Source: NZ13-RE01 sp049718665
GTDB taxonomy: Bacteria > Dictyoglomota > Dictyoglomia > Dictyoglomales > Dictyoglomaceae
Length of the DNA: 64,000 bases
Assembly (NCBI GenBank): GCA_049718665.1
Contig: JBNARO010000006.1
Span: 1-64,000, forward strand
Reading direction: 5' to 3'
Made by a program: the position numbers and the translations under genes. The notes below the pieces were generated by a model that saw nothing but the letters and a program-made list of their open reading frames with translations, ran no database searches and was not told the origin of the DNA. This document shows, piece by piece, positions 35,980-45,009 of the stretch (position 1 is its first letter; each line of letters opens with the position of its first letter).

Positions 35980-36483
35980 ATGAAAAGATTATGTTGTCCA
36001 TGGAGAATTAAATATATTACTTTACCAAAAACAAATAAATGTGTTTTTTGTGAAAGTATAAAAGAAAATGATGACGAGAAAAATTTAATCCTTTTAAGAG
36101 GTGAGTATTCCTTTATAATGCTCAATTTATATCCATATAATAATGGTCATCTTATGGTTATTCCATATTCTCATAAGAACAATTTGACTTACCTTTCAAA
36201 GGAAGAATATAGTGAAATGATGTTTTTAGCTCAATTAAGTATAGAGGCGTTACAGAAGGTTATGAATCCTCATGGCTTTAACTTGGGAATGAATATAGGA
36301 ACTTCTGCAGGTGCAGGTATAGCAGATCATGTTCATCTTCATGTAGTTCCTCGGTGGGAGGGAGATTCCAACTTTATGTTGGTAGTAGCAAATACCAAGG
36401 TAATCCCAGAGGATCTTCCTTCTACTTATAAAAAGCTTTATCCAGTATTGAAAGAGCTTTATGAAGAGAAAAAGAAGCCTTAA
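35980..36483 (+). CDS. HIT family hydrolase/phosphorylase (Ap4A phosphorylase-like)
   Basis: Histidine-triad nucleotide-binding protein. DHVHLHVVPRW is the triad near the C-terminal half, and YPYNNGHLMVIPYSH the preceding strand. An N-terminal CVFC pair may bind zinc. The CPWR start and 167-residue length resemble mycobacterial-type diadenosine tetraphosphate phosphorylases, as I recall. ATG 35980 is nine bases after AAGGAG; an upstream in-frame ATG would put that site inside the gene. Confidence 0.85.
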   Translation: MKRLCCPWRIKYITLPKTNKCVFCESIKENDDEKNLILLRGEYSFIMLNLYPYNNGHLMVIPYSHKNNLTYLSKEEYSEMMFLAQLSIEALQKVMNPHGFNLGMNIGTSAGAGIADHVHLHVVPRWEGDSNFMLVVANTKVIPEDLPSTYKKLYPVLKELYEEKKKP

Positions 36484-36934
36484 AAGGTTTTTGAAGTATA
36501 TTTACTTAAAGGTAATTAGAATAAATGACTCACCTGAGAAAATTGCAAAAAGTATTGCTTTAGGAGTTTTTATAGGAGTTTTTCCTACTTTTGGTATTGG
36601 TGGCATATTAGCCCTTATATTAGCAAAAATTCTCAGATTAAATTATATCGCAACAGTTTTAGGAACCTTTATTATGAACTATTTTACTTCTCCTTTATTT
36701 TGGTCCTTGAGCTATTTTCTGGGGAGCTTAATTTTAGAAGGAAAGATTGAGCTTAAATTTTTAAAAGAAGGAGAAATTAAATATTTTGCTCTTACTTATT
36801 TAATAGGCAACTTAGTTGTTTCTTTTTTAACTGCTCTTTTAAGCTATTTTTTAACTAAAAAAGCTGTTGAGAAATATAAAGAAAGAAAAAGGAGGGGGAA
36901 GAAACCCCTCCCTCTGAATAAAGTTATTTATTGA
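36461..36934 (+). CDS. DUF2062 membrane protein
   Basis: Membrane protein of unknown role, 157 residues. The DUF2062 core SPEKIAKSIALGVFIGVFPTFGIGG-type segment (about residues 23-48) is followed by helices around 48-68, 75-92 and 105-130, then a very basic tail. It overlaps the HIT gene by 23 bases. Its last codons contain the terminator of the convergent pfp gene and overlap pfp by 11 bases. Confidence 0.82.
   Translation: MKRKRSLKRFLKYIYLKVIRINDSPEKIAKSIALGVFIGVFPTFGIGGILALILAKILRLNYIATVLGTFIMNYFTSPLFWSLSYFLGSLILEGKIELKFLKEGEIKYFALTYLIGNLVVSFLTALLSYFLTKKAVEKYKERKRRGKKPLPLNKVIY
36881..36911 (-). terminator. Intrinsic terminator of pfp, inside the DUF2062 gene
   Basis: GGAGGGG (36891-36897) and CCCCTCC (36905-36911) form a strong seven-pair stem. 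On the minus strand it is followed by TTTTTCTTTC. It therefore ends pfp transcripts, although the DNA also encodes the basic tail of the opposing gene. Confidence 0.8.
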
Positions 36935-37964
36935 AGAAAGTTTTCATACTTTCATAGAATGCTGGATCTACATTCTTCGTTTTTCCTTCAATTAAAGTAA
37001 TATCTACTGGAACTAGTTGATTTCCTTTTACTGCAATAAAGTATCCTGATTTTCCTTGATGGACTAAGTCTACCGCTTCTTTTCCAAGTCTTAAACCTAA
37101 AATTCTATCAGTTATTGAAGGAGAACCACCTCTCTGAAGATGGCTGAGAATTACTGCTCTTGTCTCTATTCCTAAATTCTTCTCGATCTCTTCAGCAAGT
37201 ACTTGTCCCACCCCTCCAAGACGCACATGTCCAAAAGCGTCTACCATCCCTTCCTGTCCCTTTTGATATGTAAATCCAGGAAGTTGGACTCCCTCAGCAA
37301 TAGCTACTACTGCCCAATTGTGCCCCCGGTTGTAGAGTTTTTTAATATGATCATAAAGTTCTTGTAAATTAGGCTCTACTTCTGGAATGAGAATATAATC
37401 TGCACCACCTGCTAATCCTCCATATAAAGCTAACCAGCCTGCATGTCTTCCCATAATTTCAACTACTATTACTCTTGCATGAGATTTTGCAGTATCTCTT
37501 AATCTTTGAATACCATCTACAACTACTTCTACCGCAGTATCAAATCCAAGACAATAATCAGTCTCCTCTAAATCTTTATCAATGGTTTTAGGAATGCCAA
37601 TCATTGGAAGACCACGTCTACTAAATTTAGAAGCTACCCCAAGAGTGTCTTCTCCTCCTATGGCTATAAGAGCATCTAATCCTAATTTCTTAAAGTTCTC
37701 TATACATTTCTCTACATCTTCTTCTTTTTTAAAAGGGTTTGTTCTGGAACTCCCTAAGATGGTTCCTCCTTTATCCAAAATATCTTCTACAGATTCAAGA
37801 GTCAGTGGCATAGTATCTGCTTTAATTAATCCAGCCCAACCATATTTAATACCTATAACTTCATCTCCATAATCTAATGCTCTTAATACTATTCCTCTTA
37901 TAGCTGGATTCAGACCAGGACAATCTCCTCCTCCTGTTAAAACTCCAATCCTTTTTTTATCCAT
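36924..37964 (-). CDS. pfp: Pyrophosphate-dependent phosphofructokinase
   Basis: Reversible PPi-driven phosphorylation of fructose 6-phosphate. TGGGDCPGLNPAIRG opens the protein. The donor site reads GGEDT, with Asp in place of the ATP-enzyme Gly, and PKTIDKDL supplies the Lys typical of PPi use. MGRHAGW and HLQRGGSPSITDR bind the sugar phosphate. The length, 346 residues, equals my memory of the characterised Dictyoglomus thermophilum enzyme. An SD, GGAGGAG, lies before the ATG. Confidence 0.92.
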   Translation of the reverse strand: MDKKRIGVLTGGGDCPGLNPAIRGIVLRALDYGDEVIGIKYGWAGLIKADTMPLTLESVEDILDKGGTILGSSRTNPFKKEEDVEKCIENFKKLGLDALIAIGGEDTLGVASKFSRRGLPMIGIPKTIDKDLEETDYCLGFDTAVEVVVDGIQRLRDTAKSHARVIVVEIMGRHAGWLALYGGLAGGADYILIPEVEPNLQELYDHIKKLYNRGHNWAVVAIAEGVQLPGFTYQKGQEGMVDAFGHVRLGGVGQVLAEEIEKNLGIETRAVILSHLQRGGSPSITDRILGLRLGKEAVDLVHQGKSGYFIAVKGNQLVPVDITLIEGKTKNVDPAFYESMKTFFNK

Positions 37965-38005
37965 TTTGCTCTCCTCCTTTTTGTTTTTTATTAGGTTTAT
38001 CTTAA

Positions 38006-38034
38006 ATTTTATTATCTTACATAAAAATTGACAA
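38006..38034 (-). promoter_or_regulatory. Promoter of pfp, minus strand
   Basis: On the minus strand, TTGTCA (plus positions 38029-38034), 17 bp, TAAAAT (38006-38011). Its -35 overlaps the -35 of the divergent gene by five bases. Confidence 0.65.
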
Positions 38035-38056
38035 GAATTTTAGGTGTTGTTAGACT
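38028..38056 (+). promoter_or_regulatory. Promoter of the O-antigen ligase/TPR gene
   Basis: TTGACA (38028-38033), 17 bp, TAGACT (38051-38056). The predicted start near 38063 leaves about 24 bases of leader containing GGAGG. Confidence 0.65.
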
Positions 38057-38086
38057 TTAAAAGAATATTAAAATGGAGGCTTAAAA

Positions 38087-40690
38087 ATGTCAAAGAAGAA
38101 AATAAATAAAGAAATTGAGATAAAAAGAGATCATTATTTTAGACTTATAATTTTTTCTTGCCTTCTTCTAACTGTCATGCTTATACCTATCACTTATTAT
38201 TTAAAAGCTCATGATATTTCGGAACTCCCAAAAGTTACTGTTTTAAGAATTTTAACAGGATTTTCTCTCATTGTTTGGGGAATTTGGCTCCTTTTTAGAG
38301 AGAAAGAAATAACTCTTCCCTCAAAAAATATTACTACTTTTGTTCTTCTTTTTTTATTTTCATGGATCATTTCTACATTATTTTCTACCAACTTTTATTT
38401 AAGTTTTTTTGGTTCTTATATGAGACAACTTGGATTCTTTACCTATGCTACTTTCTTTATAATCTTCTTTCTCCTTCATGATGTTATAAATACAGAGAAA
38501 GAAATTAAATATTTCTATTGGGGAATTATAATTATAGCCTTTATTGTGGGGATTATTGGATTACAGCAATTTCTTAGACTCTCTCCATGGTTTGAAAGAG
38601 TTAGAACAGAATCAAGGATTATCTCTACCTTAGGACATGCAGATTTCTTAGGTCATTATTTAGTAATGGTCATCCCTATAGTCTTAGGTTTTCTCTTCCA
38701 AGTAAAAAATATTTACCTACAAGCTCTTTTTTTGGTTGAATTTATTATATTATTTTTAACTTTATTAGCTTCTTATACTCGAGGTTCATGGTTAGCCTTT
38801 TTAGTGTCTTTTCCTCTATTCTTTATTCTTAATTATTGGAAGAAAAGGGAAAAAGTAAAAAATATACTTATTAAAAGAAATTTAGCTATAATCTTGGGTA
38901 TAAGTATGATAATTACTGTAGTTTTTTTTAGCTATGCGGAAAAGAAGTTATATCCCCCAAATACTCCTTTAGGAGTTTTTAATCTAAGAGAAAGATTTAC
39001 CACTATAGGACATGGGTTAGGATTAACCCAAGCAAATCCTCGAGGCTTAACGTGGAGAGATAGTTTGAATTTATTTAAGGATAAAATATTGCTTTCGGAA
39101 AGATTGATCTGGGGCTTAGGTCCTGAAACTTTTTCCTTTAACTTTACTCCTTATAAATCTTTAGATCTTGCAAGATACGATAGGGGGAAGGGATATCCTG
39201 ATAGAGAGCATAATGAATTCTTAGATATATTATTTCCTCAAGGATTATTGGGATTATTTTCTTTCTTAGGAATAATTTTTGTAAGTATCTTTACTTTCTT
39301 AAAAAATTTTCAAAAGATTCCAGAAGAAAATAGACTCCTTATAGTTGGAAGTTTTACAGGATTCTTAGCATTCTTGATTCAGGCATTAGTCCTTTTTGGA
39401 CTTTCTGCTACTTATCTTTATTTTTGGACTCTTACCTCCTTTATATTTTTATGGTTAAGATTAATAGATGAGAAAAACAAGATAGAAATAGATGTCAAAA
39501 AAATTCCGGTAATAGTAAAAAGCTTAATCCTTGTAGTTTCTATTATTATAGGAATATTTTATATTACTATTTCTCTGAACTTTTTTAGAGCAGAAATATT
39601 CTATAGATATGGATTAGATTATTTAAACTCAAATGATCCTGGAAAAGCTGTTTTACTTTTAGAAGAAGCAATAAAGCTAAGACCACAAGAAAGTGCTTTC
39701 CATGAGGCAGTAATAAAAGCATATCTTCAGCTTGTAGGAGGGTTGGAGAATAGAGAAGAAAAAGAGAAATATTTTAAAAAAGGAGAAGAGCATATAAAAA
39801 ATCTTTTAGAAAATGCCTATTATAGATCCTTAACTTATAACTTAGTAGGTGCCTATTATGCTCAAGGATATCATTACTTAGGAAGGAAAGATAAGAGTTT
39901 ATTAAAAAAAGCAGAGGAGAATTTATTAAAGGCTTTAACCTATGATAAATATTCTGTTCCTCCCATGGAAAATCTTTTAAGATTGTATCTAACAGATTTA
40001 AAAGATGACAAAAAAGCTGAAGAAATTGCAAAGAGAATATTAAATATTGATTCTTCTCATTTAGATGCTAATATGGTTTTAGCATCTAAATATTATGAGA
40101 GGAAAGAATATAAAGAGGCAAAGGAAATATATGAAAAGTTGTTAAAATACTATCCTAATAATATAGATGTTTGGAATAATCTTGGCATAACTTATTTTCA
40201 ATTAAAGGATTTTGAAAAGGCTGAAAAAGCTTTTCTTAAGGCGTTAGAGATTGATCCTTCTTATGCTTTAGCCCGAAAAAGTTTAGAGATTCTTTCTAAA
40301 GCCTTAGGAAAACCTATAAATATTCCCCCTCTACCGAAGGGGAAAGAGGTAGAATATTATCTAAAAGAAGGAGTAGATGCCTATAATAGAAAAGATTATA
40401 AAAAAGCAGAGGAGTATTTTAGAAAAGTTATTTCTTTAGATCAAAAATCTTCAGAAGGATATAATAACTTAGGAGCAGTTCTATTTGCACAAGAAAAATA
40501 TGATGATGCTATTTCGATGTTTAAAAAGGCTTTAGAAATAAACAGAAACTATCTACAGGCCTATGGAAATATGGCTATTGCTCTTTTAAAGGTAGGTAAA
40601 AAAGAAGAAGCAAAAAAGATATTAGAAGAAGGTTTAAGGTATTTTCCGAATAATCCAGATTTAAAAAGATTATTCGAGGAGATTAAGTAG
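38087..40690 (+). CDS. O-antigen ligase-like (Wzy_C) membrane protein with C-terminal TPR repeats
   Basis: 867 residues in two halves. Residues 1 to about 495 hold around a dozen membrane helices and a large loop with GHADFLGHYL, YTRGSWLAF and GLGPETF, the pattern of O-antigen ligase/polymerase (PF04932) proteins. Residues from about 520 to the end carry at least five tetratricopeptide repeats, such as WNNLGITYFQLKDFEKAEKAF and GYNNLGAVLFAQEKYDDAISM. It may ligate or polymerise a surface glycan, or glycosylate protein, with the TPR domain binding a partner. The exact role is unknown. Confidence 0.8.
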   Translation: MSKKKINKEIEIKRDHYFRLIIFSCLLLTVMLIPITYYLKAHDISELPKVTVLRILTGFSLIVWGIWLLFREKEITLPSKNITTFVLLFLFSWIISTLFSTNFYLSFFGSYMRQLGFFTYATFFIIFFLLHDVINTEKEIKYFYWGIIIIAFIVGIIGLQQFLRLSPWFERVRTESRIISTLGHADFLGHYLVMVIPIVLGFLFQVKNIYLQALFLVEFIILFLTLLASYTRGSWLAFLVSFPLFFILNYWKKREKVKNILIKRNLAIILGISMIITVVFFSYAEKKLYPPNTPLGVFNLRERFTTIGHGLGLTQANPRGLTWRDSLNLFKDKILLSERLIWGLGPETFSFNFTPYKSLDLARYDRGKGYPDREHNEFLDILFPQGLLGLFSFLGIIFVSIFTFLKNFQKIPEENRLLIVGSFTGFLAFLIQALVLFGLSATYLYFWTLTSFIFLWLRLIDEKNKIEIDVKKIPVIVKSLILVVSIIIGIFYITISLNFFRAEIFYRYGLDYLNSNDPGKAVLLLEEAIKLRPQESAFHEAVIKAYLQLVGGLENREEKEKYFKKGEEHIKNLLENAYYRSLTYNLVGAYYAQGYHYLGRKDKSLLKKAEENLLKALTYDKYSVPPMENLLRLYLTDLKDDKKAEEIAKRILNIDSSHLDANMVLASKYYERKEYKEAKEIYEKLLKYYPNNIDVWNNLGITYFQLKDFEKAEKAFLKALEIDPSYALARKSLEILSKALGKPINIPPLPKGKEVEYYLKEGVDAYNRKDYKKAEEYFRKVISLDQKSSEGYNNLGAVLFAQEKYDDAISMFKKALEINRNYLQAYGNMAIALLKVGKKEEAKKILEEGLRYFPNNPDLKRLFEEIK

Positions 40691-40691
40691 A

Positions 40692-42950
40692 ATGGGTAAG
40701 AAATTAGATTTAACTCCCCAAGCTCTCTTTATATTAGAAAAAAGATATTTAAAGAAAAATGAAAACAAAGAAGTTATTGAAACTCCTGAAGAGATGTTTC
40801 ATAGAGTGGCAGATACCATTGCAAGAGTTGATCTTATTTATAATCCAAAAGCAAATATTGAAAAGACAAGCGAAAAATTTTATAACATGATGGTTTCTTT
40901 GGAGTTTCTTCCCAATTCTCCTACATTAATGAATGCAGGGAGACCTTTGGGACAGCTTTCTGCTTGTTTTGTTTTACCCATTGAAGATTCTTTAGTAAGT
41001 ATTTTTGATGGATTAAAATATGCAGCATTGATTCATCAATCAGGCGGAGGAACTGGATTTTCCTTTTCACGGCTTCGTCCAAAGGGAGATATTGTGAGGA
41101 CCACTGGAGGGATTGCATCAGGGCCTATAAGTTTTATGAAGGTTTATGATGCAGCTACTGAAACTATAAAACAGGGTGGAGTAAGAAGAGGAGCAAATAT
41201 GGGAATTCTTAGGGTAGACCATCCTGATATTATTGATTTTATAAAGGTCAAAGATAAAGAGGGGGTTTTAAGTAATTTTAATATATCTGTTGCTATTACA
41301 GATAGATTTATGGAGGCAGTTTTAAAGGATGAAGAATATGAACTTATTAATCCCAGAAATAAAGAGGTAGTAAGGAAGCTAAGAGCAAGGGAAGTTTTTG
41401 ATTTAATTGTTAAACAGGCATGGAAAAATGGAGAACCAGGAGTAATTTTCATCGATGAAATAAACAGAAAAAATCCTACCCCAGAAGTGGGAGAAATTGA
41501 ATCAACTAACCCCTGTGGTGAGCAACCTCTTCTTCCATTTGAATCTTGTAATTTAGGTTCTATTAACTTAAATAAAATGGTAAAGGAAAAAGATGGAAAG
41601 TATGAGATTGATTGGGAAAAATTGGAAGAAACAGTTTATAATGCTGTTCATTTCTTAGATAATGTTATTGATGCTAACTATTATCCTTTGAAGGAAATAG
41701 AAGAGATTACAAAGGCAAATAGGAAAATAGGTTTAGGAGTAATGGGATTTCATGATTTACTTATTAAATTAAAAATTCCTTATAATTCACAAAAGGCAAG
41801 AGATATAGCTGAGGAGATAATGAAATTTATCCAAGAAAAAGCAAGAGAAAAATCATTACAGCTTGCAGAAGAAAGAGGAGTATTTCCAAATTGGGGAAAA
41901 AGTATTTATAAAAAAGAAAATATTAAGTTAAGAAATGCTACTTTAACAACTATTGCGCCCACAGGTAGCATAAGTATAATAGCAAATTGCTCTTCAGGAA
42001 TAGAACCAATCTTTGCTTTAGCCTACAAAAGAAAAGTAAGCTTGGGAGAATGGTTTGAGATTCATCCACTTTTTGAAGAATACCTAAGGAAAGAAGGACT
42101 TTATTCAGAAGGATTGATTCAAAAAGTGATTGAAAAAGGCTCCATACAAGACATAGAGGAGTTTTCAGAAGAAGCTAAAAAAATTTTTGTTACAGCATTA
42201 GATATTTCTCCAGAAGATCATCTTTTGATGCAAGCTTCTTTCCAAAAATATGTAGATAATGCAGTATCTAAAACTGTAAATCTTAAAAATACTGCCACTG
42301 AAGATGATGTTAGAAAAATTTATCTTTTAGCTTATGAGTTAAAATTAAAAGGAGTAACAGTTTATAGAGATAAATCAAGATCAAGACAAGTGTTAAAAGT
42401 AGAAGAAAAGAAAGAGAAGGGAGAAGTTATGGGAGAAAAGTTAAAACCAAGACCTCGACCTCAAATAACGAAGGGGATAACTTTAAAAATGAAAACAGGA
42501 TGTGGAAATCTATATGTAACTATAAATGAAGATGAATTTGGAATATGTGAAGTCTTTTCTACCCTTGGAAAGGCTGGGGGATGTGCCGCTTCTCAAACAG
42601 AAGCCATATCAAGGTTAACATCTTTAGCTCTAAGAAGTGGTATAGATATAAACTCTATAATAAAACAACTTAGGGGTATCCGTTGTCCTAATCCTATAAG
42701 AGATGAAGAGGGAGAATATATTCTTTCATGCTCTGATGCTATCGCAAAGGCACTGGAAAGATATCTCCTTATAAAAGAAGGAAAAAGTAATTCTAAAAAT
42801 AACCTTTTTTTAATCTCTGATAAAAAAGTAGAAGAGGAGAAAAGTAGAGAAGAATATTCGGGGATTCCATGTCCAGAATGTGGGACCCCCCTCGAAGTTC
42901 AAGAGGGATGCCTTACATGTAGGGTTTGTGGATATTCAAAATGCTATTAA
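40692..42950 (+). CDS. nrdJ: Adenosylcobalamin-dependent ribonucleotide reductase (class II)
   Basis: Reduces ribonucleotides to deoxyribonucleotides using a B12-derived radical. SACFVLPIEDS has one redox Cys, NPCGEQPLLPFESCNLGSINL-type core carries the thiyl-radical Cys and its partner, and APTGSISIIANCSSGIEP is the conserved loop. A C-terminal extension has the TCGNLYVT-like and QLRGIRCPNP class II segments and ends with a zinc ribbon (CPECG and CRVCG) near residues 728-749. 752 residues, no ATP-cone at the N-terminus. Needs the cobalamin that the 60-62 kb transporter may import. Confidence 0.93.
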   Translation: MGKKLDLTPQALFILEKRYLKKNENKEVIETPEEMFHRVADTIARVDLIYNPKANIEKTSEKFYNMMVSLEFLPNSPTLMNAGRPLGQLSACFVLPIEDSLVSIFDGLKYAALIHQSGGGTGFSFSRLRPKGDIVRTTGGIASGPISFMKVYDAATETIKQGGVRRGANMGILRVDHPDIIDFIKVKDKEGVLSNFNISVAITDRFMEAVLKDEEYELINPRNKEVVRKLRAREVFDLIVKQAWKNGEPGVIFIDEINRKNPTPEVGEIESTNPCGEQPLLPFESCNLGSINLNKMVKEKDGKYEIDWEKLEETVYNAVHFLDNVIDANYYPLKEIEEITKANRKIGLGVMGFHDLLIKLKIPYNSQKARDIAEEIMKFIQEKAREKSLQLAEERGVFPNWGKSIYKKENIKLRNATLTTIAPTGSISIIANCSSGIEPIFALAYKRKVSLGEWFEIHPLFEEYLRKEGLYSEGLIQKVIEKGSIQDIEEFSEEAKKIFVTALDISPEDHLLMQASFQKYVDNAVSKTVNLKNTATEDDVRKIYLLAYELKLKGVTVYRDKSRSRQVLKVEEKKEKGEVMGEKLKPRPRPQITKGITLKMKTGCGNLYVTINEDEFGICEVFSTLGKAGGCAASQTEAISRLTSLALRSGIDINSIIKQLRGIRCPNPIRDEEGEYILSCSDAIAKALERYLLIKEGKSNSKNNLFLISDKKVEEEKSREEYSGIPCPECGTPLEVQEGCLTCRVCGYSKCY

Positions 42951-42970
42951 AAATTTTTATTTAAAATTGT

Positions 42971-42999
42971 TTGACTTTTAAAAATTTTTGTTTTATACT
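42971..42999 (+). promoter_or_regulatory. Promoter of rho
   Basis: TTGACT (42971-42976), 17 bp, TATACT (42994-42999). It leaves an unusually long leader of about 100 bases before rho, AT-rich with a weak TGTTTTT/AAAAACA hairpin near 43062-43080. I see no other known motif in that leader. Confidence 0.7.
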
Positions 43000-43104
43000 A
43001 TCTTAACTAAAGATAAATAGAAAAAATCGAATTTCTTTTCAGGTTTGAAAAATCTTAACAATGTTTTTTACTAAAAACAATTTTCCCAGAAAAGGAGGAT
43101 TCAA

Positions 43105-44478
43105 ATGATTTCCCAAGAAGAATTAATGCTTAAAACAAGAGCAGAATTAGTAGAAATAGCTAAAGAACTTAAAATTGCAGGATATTATCGAATGACAAAA
43201 GATGAATTGATAAAAGCTTTGTTAGCAAAGACCGAAGAACCTTCAGGAGGAATCGAAGAAGGAGTTGAGGAAAAAATAGCAGTTATTACTAAAGAAGTCC
43301 CTCCCGAAGAAAAAGAAGAGAAAAAAGATAAAGTAATAATCGATGGATTTGAATGTATATATAGAGAGGGGTATTTGGAGATTAGAGAGGAAGGATTTGG
43401 TTTTATTAGAAAAAACTTTAAACCTAGTGATGAAGATGTTTATATTTCTGCGTCTCAAATTAAAAAATTTGGTCTTCGATATGGTGATTGGATTGGAGGA
43501 ATGGTAAGACCCCCAAAGGAGAATGAAAGGTGGTATGCTATATTAAGAATTGATACTGTTAATGGAAGAGACCCTCTTCTTTCAAGGCAACGTCCAAGAT
43601 TTGATGACTTAATTCCTTATCATCCTACAGAAAGATTAAAGCTGGAGACTACGCCTGATGAGTTAGATACAAGACTGATTGATCTCTTAGCTCCCATTGG
43701 TAAAGGACAAAGAGGATTAATTGTTTCTCCTCCAAAGGCTGGAAAAACTACTCTACTTAAAAAGATCGCTAATGGGATAACTGCAAATCATAAGGAAGTT
43801 AAATTATTTGTTCTTTTAGTAGATGAAAGACCAGAAGAAGTAACAGATTTTAGAAGATCTGTTCAGGGAGAAGTTATTGGGTCCACCTTTGACGAACCAC
43901 CCGAGAGACATATTCAAGTGGCAAAATTAGTGTTGGAGAGAGCAAAAAGGTTAGTAGAATATGGGGAGGATGTAGTAATTCTTTTAGATAGTATAACAAG
44001 ATTAGCTCGAGCTTATAACTGGTCTGTTCCGTCCAGTGGAAGAACTCTTTCTGGAGGAGTTGAACTTGCAGCATTACATCACGCAAAAGAGTTTTTTGGT
44101 GCAGCAAGAAATATTGAGAATGGTGGAAGCTTAACAATTTTAGCAACAGCACTAATCGAAACAGGAAGTAGAATGGACGATGTAATTTTTGAAGAATTTA
44201 AAGGAACAGGAAACATGGAATTAGTTTTAGATAGGAGAATTGCAGATAGAAGAATATTCCCTGCAATTAGTATAGCTCGATCTGGGACTCGTAAAGAGGA
44301 ATTACTTTATCCAGAAGAAAAGCTTAAAAAAATCTGGCTCCTTAGAAGGACATTAGTAGGACAAGAAGAAGGAGAAGCCATAGAAATGCTTAAAAGAAAG
44401 TTAAAAGAAACAAGAAATAACGATGAATTTTTAAGATTTATAGATGAGGTAGTAGGGAAACCTAATAGTAGAAGGTAA
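43105..44478 (+). CDS. rho: Transcription termination factor Rho
   Basis: Hexameric RNA helicase that ends untranslated transcripts. The N-terminal Rho_N helical domain starts at residue 6 with LKTRAELVEIAKELKI. The cold-shock-like RNA-binding domain has GFGFIRKNFKPSDEDVYIS. SPPKAGKTTLLKKIA (about 208-222) is Walker A, LVDERPEEVTDFRR follows, and VILLDSITRLARAYN is Walker B. 457 residues, with a short acidic insert near residues 50-72. AAGGAGG precedes the ATG. Confidence 0.96.
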   Translation: MISQEELMLKTRAELVEIAKELKIAGYYRMTKDELIKALLAKTEEPSGGIEEGVEEKIAVITKEVPPEEKEEKKDKVIIDGFECIYREGYLEIREEGFGFIRKNFKPSDEDVYISASQIKKFGLRYGDWIGGMVRPPKENERWYAILRIDTVNGRDPLLSRQRPRFDDLIPYHPTERLKLETTPDELDTRLIDLLAPIGKGQRGLIVSPPKAGKTTLLKKIANGITANHKEVKLFVLLVDERPEEVTDFRRSVQGEVIGSTFDEPPERHIQVAKLVLERAKRLVEYGEDVVILLDSITRLARAYNWSVPSSGRTLSGGVELAALHHAKEFFGAARNIENGGSLTILATALIETGSRMDDVIFEEFKGTGNMELVLDRRIADRRIFPAISIARSGTRKEELLYPEEKLKKIWLLRRTLVGQEEGEAIEMLKRKLKETRNNDEFLRFIDEVVGKPNSRR

Positions 44479-44502
44479 TAATTCTTTAGGAGGGCTTTTT
44501 TC

Positions 44503-45009
44503 TTGAGAAGATTTTTTATAATATTACTACTTTTTGTTTTCTGTATTTCTCTAATCTTTTTTGTAGGATTAAAGGAGAAAATAGAAACAAAAATATACTT
44601 TTATGATCCAAAAACATTAAGATTAGTTCCTGAAGAAAGAAACTTTGAATTTTCTAAATGGCAAAGCTTATTTAGAAGGGAATATATAGCTAGGGAGGTT
44701 CTTTTAAGCTTGATAGAGGGTCCTAAAGATCTTAAATTACGTTCACCTATTCCTTTGGGAACTAAAATTCTTGGAGTTTCTGTAAAAAATAATATTGCCT
44801 ATGTGAATTTTTCTGATGAATTAAAAAGGAATCACCCCGGAGGAAGTTTAGGTGAAATGTTAACAGTTTATAGTATAGTAAATACTTTAACTGAACTTTC
44901 ATGGATAAAGAAAGTTCAAATATTGATTAATGGTGCTATTGTTGAGAGTTTAGCAGGACATATAGACCTTTCAGAACCATTGGAAAGAGATTTAAGCTTG
45001 ACAAAATGA
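44503..45009 (+). CDS. GerMN-domain membrane-anchored protein
   Basis: 168 residues: an N-terminal membrane anchor or signal (about 4-24), then a GerMN-type domain with REVLLSLIEGP, SVKNNIAYVNFSDEL, MLTVYSIVNTLTE and VQILINGAIVESLAGHIDLSEPL-like C-terminal sequence. GerMN proteins include spore-germination and lipoprotein LpqB-type proteins, but this organism type is not a clear spore former, so the role is unknown. TTG start after AGGAGGG. It overlaps the next gene by four bases. Confidence 0.82.
   Translation: MRRFFIILLLFVFCISLIFFVGLKEKIETKIYFYDPKTLRLVPEERNFEFSKWQSLFRREYIAREVLLSLIEGPKDLKLRSPIPLGTKILGVSVKNNIAYVNFSDELKRNHPGGSLGEMLTVYSIVNTLTELSWIKKVQILINGAIVESLAGHIDLSEPLERDLSLTK

Noticed and set aside
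43006..43104. Possible riboswitch in the 100-base rho leader
   Set aside because: Only a weak T/A hairpin is visible and no known motif; left as an untranslated leader.
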